This document shows positions 53,730-64,000 of a stretch of 64,000 nt of DNA, one piece after another. The translations under genes were made by a program, and so were the position numbers. Below the pieces are notes generated by a model. The model searched no databases. It was not told the origin of the DNA and saw only the letters and a program-made list of their open reading frames with translations. The number at the start of each line of letters is the position of its first letter. The stretch's first letter is position 1. Source of the stretch: Hydractinia symbiolongicarpus (Eukaryota; Cnidaria; Hydrozoa; Anthoathecata; Hydractiniidae); the NCBI RefSeq assembly GCF_029227915.1, contig NC_079878.1, positions 15,376,001 through 15,440,000 of the forward strand. Reading direction: 5' to 3'.

Positions 53730-55090
53730 CACTGACAGAAACCTAGATGCATTGTTTTCAGAATTCGAGGAGGTATTTAAATTTGAATTAGGAATATTGA
53801 AAGACACCCTTGTGCATATTCCAGTTTCCCCGGTGGCAAAGCGCGGATTCTTCAGAGCTCGCACTGTCCCTTATGCTCTCAAAGATAAAGTAGAACAGGA
53901 ACTAGACGGACTCGTCAAAAATGGGTTTATCAACATGTCGCATATTCAAAGTGGGCCGCACCCATCGCTCCAGTTCCAAGGGACGACGGGACAGTAAGAA
54001 TTTGCGGAGACTACAAATTGACAGTTAACCAGGCCGCTGACCTCGACAGCTATCCTGTGCCGAAAACTGAAGATCTGCTGGCTACGCTGAACGGGGGAAA
54101 ACTGTTTTGCAAGCTATAACTCAGTCATGCATATCAACAACTGAAGTTGGACAAAGGGTCAAGGGAATACTTGACCGTAAATACGCATAAGGGATTATAT
54201 CAACCGACCAGATTGCAGTATGGCGTACACTCGGCATCAGGCATGTTCCAACGGGAGATGAAGAAGAGATTAGGACACATACCGCGCCTTACGGTTAAAG
54301 TAGACGATATCTTGATTGCAGGAACAAGTCAATCGGACTTGTTGGCAAATCTAAGAGACACACTTACAGTAATCAAAAATTGCGGACTAAGATTAAAGAA
54401 AGAAAAGTGTTCTTTCATGGTGAACGAGGTGATATACTTAGGATTCATGATCAAAAGTAGAGGTGTCGCTCCGGTCAAGTCAAAATTAGATCCGATTCTA
54501 AAATTACTCACTCCAAGCAATGTCACCGAATTGAAATCCTTCCTGGGTATGTAAAATTACTATCACCGACACCTACCAAACTTTGCCGGATTGCTTGAAC
54601 AACTGCATCAGCTGTTACGAAAAGGCTAAACGTGAAAATGGAACAGCGAGCAAACCAAAAGCTTCAACAAAGCAAAAGAACTACTGTGCTCTTCCGGTTT
54701 TCTCGTACATTATGATGCAGAGAAACCATTGCTGCTTTCTTGCGATGCTTCGCCGTATGGAATGGGTGCAGTGCTCTCCCATGGATTGTCAGAGGGTACC
54801 GAAAGGCCCACAGCATATGCTTCCCGAACACTATCTCCTGCTGAACGCAACTACTCTCAATTGGAGAAAGAAGGTTTGGAAGTAGTTTTTGCGGTCCAGA
54901 AATTTCATCAATACTTATATGGGCGCAAGTTTACCATCTTCACGGATCACAAACCACTATTGGGTTTAATCGGCGCTGATAAAGCTGTTCCCAGCCTTGC
55001 AGCTTCTAGAATTTAGAGGTGGGCTTTGCTGTTGTCGCGATATAATTATGAATTGAGATATTGTCGCGGAGAGTTAATTGCAAACGCGGA
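53730..55090 (+). pseudogene. Gypsy reverse transcriptase and RNase H
   Basis: Blocks: PVAKRGFFRARTVPYALKDK and VEQELDGLVKNGFIN, RICGDYKLTVNQAADLDSYP, LSHAYQQLKLD and THKGLYQPTRLQYGVHSASG. The active site is LTVKVDDILIAG (VDD present, with Lys where Tyr, Phe or Leu is usual). RNase H follows: [53 protein letters not shown] and NYELRYCRGELIANAD. Frame breaks near 53985 and 54595 and stops at 54118, 54554 and 55014. Confidence 0.8.
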
Positions 55091-55230
55091 TTGAATGAGT
55101 CGTCTTCCCCTGCCTTCAGAGGATTCCTCAAGAGCAAAAAGTGAAGTGATGCTCACCGAACTTGTACATTCTCCTGTTACACCACATGAAGTGCAGAAAA
55201 CACCAGAAGAGATCCTGTGCTTGACTTTGT

Positions 55231-56502
55231 ATGCAATGGATGGCCAGAACACATGACGGCCCTGGATCAGTGGAAACCCTACAAAAGTTGTCAGAACGAA
55301 CTGTCAGTCGAGGATGGATGTATGTTGTGGGGCAACCGAGTAGTAGTGCTAGCAGCTCTGCAATCCAACATTTTGGAATAGTTGCACGTTGCGCATCCAG
55401 GGACCTGCCGAATGAAGGCGTTGGCCCGCAGCTACATTTGGTAGCCCAACATGGATCGGGATATCGAGGAAAGGGTTAAAGGATGTCGACCTTGCCAAGA
55501 ACACCAAAACATGCAGCCAAAAGCACCGTTACACCCTTGGAATAACGTCACCCAACCATGGACGAGGCTTCATTTAGACTCTGCTGGACTCTTTCTCGGA
55601 AAGGTATTCCTGGTTCTAGACGACAAATTTTCCAAATGGATCGAGGCCTATCCATTGAACCCCAACAACTACGGGTCAAAGGCAACAATCGAATGTGTGA
55701 GGATCGCCTTCGCCACCCATGGTCTACCCCAGATATGTGTAACTGATAACGGCCTGAGTTTTACAAGCAGCGAGTTTGACATATTCATGAAGAACAATGG
55801 CATTCGGCACGTCACAAGTGCTCCATACCATCCGTCAACAAATGGAAGTGAAGGACGAACAGTTCAATCCTTCAAAAGTGCAATGAAGAAGATGAGTAGT
55901 TCTCCATCTGTCGATTCCATAAAAACAAGAGTGAACAGATTCCTTTTTGCGTATAGAACAACGCTACAAATAACAGCCGAGATGTCTCCAGCGGAACTTT
56001 TAATGAACCGAAAGTTGACTACAAAGTTGAGTCTCATCAAACCAAATCTCCAGAGGCGATTGAGTGCAAAACGAGGAAATATTCTCACTGAAAGTGCTCC
56101 AACCCGGTCCTTTTCAGTCGGAGATGAGGTGTGGATGAGGAATTATAACCGTACAGATCCGAAATGGTTGCCAGGAGTAATCGAAGCAAAATCAGGACCC
56201 CTCTCCTACCACGTACATGAAGGCGGTAAAATACACCGACGAATAGGAGAGATAGCGGCGAGAATATCTTAGATCCTGTGCCGACACCACAACCAGAAAC
56301 ACAACCCGAGAAGACCCAAACAAGTGCATTACGCGATGAAATAGTACCACCGCAACAACCGTCCAGACAACCGGAAGTCGTTGAAACTCATGATGCGGCG
56401 CCGTGCTCACCAGAAGTTGAAGCTATGCCTGGAGAATTCAAAACACCAAGACGAGTCAGGCGGAAACCTGCACACCTAGAGGATTATGACTGCTCGACCT
56501 AA
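55231..56502 (+). pseudogene. Gypsy integrase and C-terminal tail
   Basis: The integrase frame 55451-56272 begins within the zinc region (VKGCRPCQEHQNMQPKAPLH) and continues LHLDSAGLFLGKVFLVLDDK (catalytic Asp), FSKWIEAYPL, ICVTDNGLSFTSSEF (second Asp) and HPSTNGSEGRTVQSFK (Glu). A chromatin-side tail SVGDEVWMRNYN, WLPGVIEAKSGPLSYHV follows. A proline-rich end (56278-56502) is separated by one in-frame stop at 56270. The D-D-E core is intact over about 270 codons, making this the best preserved part of the element. Confidence 0.85.
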
Positions 56503-56749
56503 AAGAACTTAGGGGGAGAAATGTTATATTACGGAGTTTCATACCGCGCAGGTCTGGGCACTAACGAAGCGCTTGTAGGGACAAATTTTTATACCCCCTG
56601 CAGAGCGTAAGGCATTTTCTAGGGAAAACATGCATCACGCAGAGAATTAATCACTTTTTCCCTTGTATTTGCACTTTTTAAGCTGGTGCGATATGTTACT
56701 TTTACAATTATTTAAAGGAAGGGTACTCAGTACTGACATAAGAGTGTAT

Positions 56750-56844
56750 ATATAATTTTTTGAGTAAATTATTTTGGGCATTTTAGACCAAAATTAGTTC
56801 CATGAAGTCACACTTTTTAGAGCTTGTTATATACTTGGACATTA
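56750..56844. repeat. Direct repeat, right copy
   Basis: Matches 51308-51402 in the same orientation with about six substitutions and no indel. Unique-looking flank follows at 56845. Confidence 0.9.
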
Positions 56845-58364
56845 AAACGGACTTTTTCGGTTGCCGTAAAGTTGTTTTGTTTTGTTCTTTTAAGAAATGT
56901 TTTTTAGTAAAATAAGATGGCGTCTCTGTGACCACTATTTGTTGTCAGTTCTTTCTTGTTGGTTCGAATACTACAGAGCTAATCAAAATTCTGCTGCTGT
57001 TGAAAAAATCATTTTTAATTGATATGTACATCTATTATTGTTATAATTATGCTTCGAAAATATTTAAAATGCCAAACTAACATCCAATCACAAAAATATA
57101 TCAGCATTCTTTGCAACTAATTTTTTTTTTACTGGCATAATTTTAGGTTGAATCTTATCTGACCTATTTCTGAGGTTAGAATAGCTTTTAAAATTTTCTG
57201 AACCTGTATCTTAGTCAAAATTGATATGCTGTCAAAAACGGCTTATCAGCGTCTCTGAAAAGGGCTAAATTCTGAAACTTAGAAAGTAAGTTATGGGACG
57301 CTATATATATATATACTATTACTCGGTTTGACTTTTCTTTGTTATTTCTTTATGTTCACTGCTTTATAATTAGTATTAAAGCTCTTGAGATAATATATCA
57401 CAGTGGTGAGTTGTTTAATATCTACCACTATCTTCAGTACATCCTGGATTTAACCATATGCCAGATTGAGCGCTCAATCAAAGTGTGACTTAAAATTTGA
57501 TTGAGTTCGATTTTCTTAAATTTCTTCATACTGTGTTAAAAAGGCCTAGCAAGAATTAGTTTAAGAAAATCTTCCTACCTTTTCTCTTCCTCACAATGGC
57601 TGTGTAATTTTTTTATGCTTCGTGTAAAATTATCTTTTATCGGATTGGTCTAAAAGTACTCCATAACAAGTTTCAAGTCAATAACTTTGTTTTTTAACAA
57701 AAGTTATCGCACTTTAAATTTTCTTCAATTAGGCCGGGTAAATGTGCAATCAATGATAAAATGGCTATCCAATGGTTAACCTACGGTCTTTTTATATTTT
57801 TTATGGCATATGGCAAGGCATATAAAGTTATAAAACATGCCCACTAATAACAACCTGATATAATTTAAAACGTAATGATACATATATTTTGTAAAAAAAA
57901 ACATTTTTCCATATTTTGTGCAAAATTATTTTGTCTATAAAGGACGTGGGCGACACTGTGAGACACAGCTAGTAATTTTATGTAACGTCATTCTTTGCAT
58001 AAAGCTGCAAGTTAAACCTGGCCCCTTTAAAACAAGTTGAGTTTCTTTTTTTTTTTTTTCTTATTTTGATAGTTTGCTAGGTATAGTGTGCTAGCTAGCT
58101 ACTTTTCTAGTTTTATTAAACTTTCACAGCTATTGAAATATTTCCATGTAAGCAGTATTACTTTATGATGTCTTATTTTATACTCTCATTGCTTAGTAAT
58201 GCTTTTTATTAAATTTTTTACTTTGAAAAAAACATGATACTGATACAGCTCCTCCATTTTAATACGCACAGCTTCCTCCTGTTCGTCACACACTGGCCGC
58301 CTCGCCAAAATGTTTTGTATAACGCAATAATTATGTGACATATCTGCGCCAATCAGGTTTCATA
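56845..58364. other. AT-rich non-coding stretch
   Basis: No gene. Short TATATA run at 57302-57315. Nothing else recognised. Confidence 0.4.
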
Positions 58365-58437
58365 TCGGACCAGCCTCCTCCGTATTGCCCTCCCCGGGGT
58401 CAGAAAAGATACAAGATGGGGACGAGGTTGATTGAAT
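58365..58437. repeat. Dispersed GGGGACGAGGTTG repeat, copy 2 (inverted)
   Basis: Reverse-complement relative of 49693-49790: GTCAGAAAAGATACAAGATG followed by GGGACGAGGTTG, with a deletion relative to copy 1. Confidence 0.6.
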
Positions 58438-58599
58438 CCTTCAACAACCATTCAATACTTTGCAACTATTTAATCCTTAAAATTATTCTATTTTCCTTGG
58501 GCGAGAGCGGTCCTACTCTTCTTCTCTGTGGGCCTTTAAAAACTAATAATGGTACCCGATTTCTGCTATGTACAAAAATGAAAAAAAAAGGATTGGAAG

Positions 58600-61500
58600 A
58601 TGGATGACAATTTTGGCTTTGCTTTACCAAAGACCCTCTATGATGTGTTAAAATGGGTTCCAAGAATAAATAGTTTTGACGAGGAAGAAATTCTTTTGCA
58701 AATTCTAATGGATGGACCCTAAAACACTAATCACAAGACGTATGGTATAAGTGTTTGGGGTAACAGTTCGTCTACGCTTATGAAACCAATAGAAAGTATT
58801 TATTTAAAACCTGCCAGGTTCATCAGTAGAATCAAAAAGAATGTGAGCGATGATGATCGGTTCGAGATGGCGTCGCGTACGGACGTGCTAAATGGGTTTG
58901 ACATTTTTGTTTTGATTTTGCTGAGTTTATGTATCTTCAAAAGATGCGTTATCGCCTCAGATGGAATTAGTTCAAAATTAATCGAAGCTGATCTTGGAAA
59001 GATAAGTGAGAGTTATTTTAATTTCGTATTTTGGAATATTTATGTCAACAAAAATAAAATAAACTTTCAACGACCAACAAGAAAGAAACTGATTTTATTA
59101 TGTTTGTTATTATGTGGATATGTCGTGACCTGTCCCGGACCGTTTAGAGGAGATCTGTCTGAATTTTGCAAACAACGTGGACGTAAGATTGTTTGTCAAA
59201 ATATAAGGGGTTTGTTTTCAAATTTTACAATGTTTTCTGAGTTGTTACAAAATCACAACTTTGATATAATTACGCTATTCGAAACTCACTTAACAGACCC
59301 TGGTTTCCACAACAACAACAGTCTCTACGATATTCCAAATTATACTTTTGTAAAACGGAACAGGATTAATGGACAAGGTGGAGGGGTTGCAGCTTATATA
59401 AAGAACAACATCAAATGGGAGCGAAGTGACCTGGAAAACGATACAGTAGAAAGCATTTGCTTACAAATATTTGAAAAGAGCGCATAAAGTTTTCTTATCA
59501 AAAATTTTTATCGTCCTCCAGCCGATTCACATTATCTTCCTGATAACTTTAATGATTCATTAAACGAGTTGTTAATTGCAATAGGCGAAACATCTTTAGA
59601 AACAATCCTCTTGGGTGACTCAAATGTTGACTATGGAAAGAAAAGCGATAATAAAGATTTTAAGTCGCTATTGTCAGTAAATGGCTATACACAACTCGTA
59701 AATAAACCAACGAGAATAACAAAAGACACGTCATCAATAATTGATATAATCGCGTCATCGCGTACAGATGTTATTAAAGATGTTAAAGTTTTCGCAACGA
59801 GTTTATCAGACCATGAAATGGTGGCGTGTGTTCGTAAACGTAATCATATGAGGTATCCGCCAAAAACTATTCAAATTCGGGATTACTCGAAGTACAACCC
59901 AACAAATCTAATTAACGAACTTAAAGTTGTTGACTGGTCAGTCATTTATAACACCGATAACTTAAACTCTGCCGTGTCCCGATTAAACGAGATTTTAGAT
60001 CAAACTTTTAAGCGCCACGCTCCTTTTATAAAAGCAGAGCCAGACGATCGAAAACCGTAAATGACTGGAACGTATACAAGACTTTACGGAATCGTTGTAA
60101 CAACTTCATGAAGTATGCAAAGAGCAAATTCAATAGAAATCTACTCGAGGATAACAAAATCAATCCAAAAAAGTTCTGGGTGACTATCAAAAGGATTTAC
60201 CCTACAAAAGTATCACCTGACCCAACTGCGTCAAAACACAATAGCGAATCACACGTTGAAAAATTCTCTAATCACTATGCCACTGTCATCAATCATTTAA
60301 AACGAAAAGCTATTCACTTATGTAACTTTGTCTGGAGATCACCAACGAATATTCTACCTCGTACATTAAAATCATTTAAGGTCCAATCAGTAACCGACGA
60401 GTCTATTTTAGGACATCTTAAAGAACTTAAACGCGGTAAAACGCCGGGATTGAATCAAATTCCTCCAAACCTCCTGAGAGATTCTGCGAATGCCATATAT
60501 CAACCAATCTCATATATTATTACTCTCTCTCTCTTATTCAATCGGAGATTCCATTTGTCTGGAAGAAAGCCAAAGTTACACCGGCATTTAAAACAGGTGA
60601 TGCCAATAACCCAGACAACTACAGACCTATTTCGGTACTCCCGATTCCGTCCAAAATACTGGAAAGAACATGGCATATCCAGCTTTCTGATTTCCTTGAA
60701 AATGAAAACCTACTATCTGACTGAATTTGGATTCCGTCCAAACAGATCAACGAAGCTTGCATCCATTCTTTTTATTGACAACATCAGGCGTGAAGTAGAT
60801 AATGGAAAACTAGTGGGTTCCGTTTTCATGGATCTTTCACGTGCCTTTGACACCATAAGTCATAGTCAACTTCTAAATAAACTCCAAGCATATGGTGTCA
60901 GAGATAATGAACTGAAGTGGTTTACTAACTACCTATTTAAACGCATGCAACTCGTTGAAATCAACGGTATTCAATCTTTGGAGCAACCTGTTTATACTGG
61001 TGTCCCCCAAGGGTCGATATTGGGACCTTTGTTGTTTATTGTATTTTTTAACGATATTGTAGACTGTCTGCATCACTCTAGAATTATTTTATATGCTGAC
61101 GATGCAGTAATTTATCATGCTCACAAGATTATCCACTTTATAGAAGAAAGCCTTAATGATGACTTCTTACGTATTGCAGACTTTCTCGATAAAAACGAAC
61201 TTGTCATTAATTTTAAAAGGGGCAAAACCGAATCCTTATTGTTTGGAACTACGAAAAGAATTAGCCAAACTAATAAAACTTTTAACGTTAAGTATCGATC
61301 AACAACCATTTTGAATGCCTGTGAGTATAAGTACTTGGGTAATCTTGTGGATCCATACCTGGTATTGAATGATAATTTTGAAAGTAGATATCGAAAAGCA
61401 TCTAACAGATTGCGACTCCTTAATTAATTACGACAATATGTCACGAAATCTGTTTCAGTCATATATAATGCAATGATTGTGCCAATACTCACTTACTGTG

Positions 61501-61880
61501 GTACATTAAATTTAAATCTGAATCGTTCCCAAAAATCAAAATTGGATTCAATTGAAAATAGAGCGCGTAATATTACAGAAACCAATAATTTGACACCCAT
61601 ACAAAATCGGATTGAAAAACGAGCAAATATAGTTGTTAGACAATCGCTTGATCAAACATTGTGTAGCAATTTCCACTCTTTTATTGAGATAAATCGTCAC
61701 GCAAAAGGAACTTGGAATCAGAACTTCCAAATCAAATTAACTAAAGTTAAATTAGAGTTTGCGAGAAAATCGTTCTACTTCTCAGGCGCAAAATTATATA
61801 ACGCCTTACCAATTGTCATTCGGAAGGAAAACTCTATCGATATCTACAAGAAACTCCCGAAGAATTTTTATTGTAAATAA
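58600..61880 (+). pseudogene. CR1/L2-like LINE polyprotein with degenerate 2A, near full length
   Basis: The frame opens at ATG 58600 (MDDNFGFALPKTLYDVLKWV), meets a TAA at 58720 and continues in phase to 59487. A degenerate 2A motif at 59101-59142 precedes the endonuclease (RGRKIVCQNIRGLFSNF, ITLFETHL, ILLGDSNVDYGK, SLSDHEMV). RT at 60108-61427 includes FGFRPNRSTKLAS, SVFMDLSRAFDTISH, TGVPQGSILGPLLF and catalytic ILYADDAVIYH. The C-terminus (MIVPILTYCGTLNLNLNRSQ..., ...NALPIVI, KLPKNFYCK) ends at 61880. Lesions: stops at 58720, 59485, 60058 and 61425; a frameshift at a (CT)6 run near 60523, reversed near 60720. The two shifts leave about 60 wrong-frame codons open. Confidence 0.85.
59101..59142 (+). 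other. Degenerate 2A-like motif in the LINE
   Basis: It encodes CLLLCGYVVTCPGP, which lines up with the canonical LLLxGDVETNPGP but with Asp, Glu and Asn of the core replaced (Y, V, C). Position, leucine run and PGP end match the N-terminal 2A known from CR1/L2-type LINEs. The substitutions at invariant residues should abolish ribosome skipping. Confidence 0.65.
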
Positions 61881-62851
61881 AAATAAACTTGCAAATATTT
61901 AAATTAATCTGTGACCTTCCTGTTACATTGATAGTTCAGCCTAATCCATACATAGTCCAGTCTAATTGTCTAATTGTCCATGCTGCTGGGAGTTCACAGT
62001 ATTCATTTTTGTTTTCAGTTCAACTTTTTCTTTTTCCTTCGTTAGTAAATGGAAGCAATTTATATTTATGTTATGTTATCCAGCTAGCTGAGCTGTGCCT
62101 CTGGCTTTCAGCTCTAGCTGCTGGATGAGTTTTGCTAGGAATTGGAAGTGGGTAGGCTGAATGCTTTGAGAAATATATAGCTAGCTAGCTAGCTAGCAAT
62201 ATGGCTAGTAAATGATACTTCAATACTAACTAGAGCTAGCTATAGAGTTATTCTGTGGCAATATAATGATGACTGAAACATTGTTATCTGTGTATAGATT
62301 ACTTTAAGCCTGCATACATTTTGTTGAGCATACAATTTTTCATAAAATGTGCTTAATCAGTGTAACTATATATAGACTTATTCTTTCATGTTACCAGTAG
62401 AAACCATCATAAGTGGGTCATGTGTACACAAGTTACAGTACCGCTTAAATGTATTCTTACGTGTACGCAAAGTTTACAACCTTGCATAACAACCTCAAAT
62501 CTACATAATAGAACTTCACATAGAACCTTCACATATCTTTTGTTTACATATCAACTTAAGGATACTGTGAGGGTATAAATATAATTTTTTTACAAAAAAT
62601 TTTATGTGTGAATCTCACTTTGAACATTCTACAAGTTCTAACGATCACGGTGTGGATATTATCTAAACAAGCTAAATTATTCAGCATACTTTTTAAACTT
62701 TTTTCGTAGATTTAATGTCGCAAGAAAACCTTTTCCTTGATCAGTTTTCTTCTAGCGTGTTCTAGAGTCATTTTTTTTTATTCTGTTTAATTTTAATTTG
62801 TTTTGAAAGTTTGTTTGTTTTTTTATACCAACTGACATTCAGCATAACGAC
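61881..62851. other. LINE 3' flank and AT-rich spacer with (GCTA)n
   Basis: 61885-62150 is probably LINE 3' UTR with little to define it. A GCTAGCTAGCTAGCTAGC run lies at 62180-62200. No gene. Confidence 0.4.

Positions 62852-64000
<1,149 letters not shown>

Larger units (their letters stand above)
52955..56749 (+). mobile_element. Ty3/gypsy retrotransposon, 5'-truncated
   Basis: Gag, protease, RT, RNase H and integrase pieces follow one another on the plus strand, and the polypurine tract AACTTAGGGGGAGAA ends at 56520. The LTR-like TGTTATATTACGGAGTTTC follows directly from 56523. No 5' LTR or gag N-terminus remains. It ends at the right direct repeat, 56750. Confidence 0.8.

Noticed and set aside
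58335-58607. 90-codon ORF before the LINE
   Set aside because: It overlaps a dispersed repeat and low-complexity flank. No domain. The LINE frame itself starts at 58600.

Overview
This window is eukaryotic nuclear DNA, almost certainly from an invertebrate animal. It carries U1 and U2 spliceosomal RNA genes, a tRNA-Arg, a linker-histone relic with a metazoan histone 3' stem-loop, GT-AG introns, and a very dense load of transposable elements. The transposon families (a Helentron with a 2A peptide, KDZ, MULE, BEL/Pao, Ty3/gypsy, and RTE, CR1 and L2-like LINEs) and the AT-rich background fit a cnidarian, perhaps a hydrozoan. That placement is inference from family resemblance, not from a marker gene.

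Layout. 1-1130 is a 172-bp satellite whose every unit can form a hairpin. 1956-2893 is a minus-strand RNA cluster (U1, U2, tRNA-Arg ACG); U1 and U2 share a PSE-like box about 50 bp upstream. 3473-4011 is a histone H1 pseudogene with an intact histone stem-loop. 4405-7649 is a decayed minus-strand reverse transcriptase with an N-terminal C2H2 finger. 7952-10515 is a minus-strand MULE/SWIM transposase gene with two well-defined introns. 12335-13868 is a minus-strand DUF7869-like relic. 15380-21480 holds an RTE relic followed by an internally deleted BEL/Pao element. 21885-25320 is a DNA transposon with long inverted ends, an rve-type transposase and a HECT-like ORF. 25614-26931 may be a small unrecognised spliced gene. 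27215-31800 is a patchwork of LINE relics in both orientations.

31815-37145 is a second MULE transposon whose inverted ends are arrays of GGGAAAC-like subrepeats and whose gene is interrupted by a tRNA-derived SINE. 37163-39680 is a spliced KDZ-like relic. 41413-47522 is a Helentron-type rolling-circle element: a 2A peptide plus cysteine-protease-like ORF, an HUH Rep ORF, a PIF1 helicase and a fused EEP endonuclease. 48819-49360 is a BEL gag fragment. 51308-56844 is a compound insertion in which a LINE and a gypsy element meet by their 5'-truncated ends inside a roughly 95-bp direct repeat. 58600-61880 is a nearly full-length CR1/L2-like LINE with a degenerate 2A motif. 62852-63305 is a giant (TA)n tract inside a perfect palindrome.

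Almost every protein-coding region is a transposon relic with stops or frameshifts. The only features that look functional for the host are the snRNA genes and the tRNA. The most unusual items are the 2A-protease-Helentron architecture, the compound LINE/gypsy insertion, and the recurrent long perfect hairpins with 8-10-nt loops, one of which lies inside LINE coding sequence and looks like a template-switch scar.
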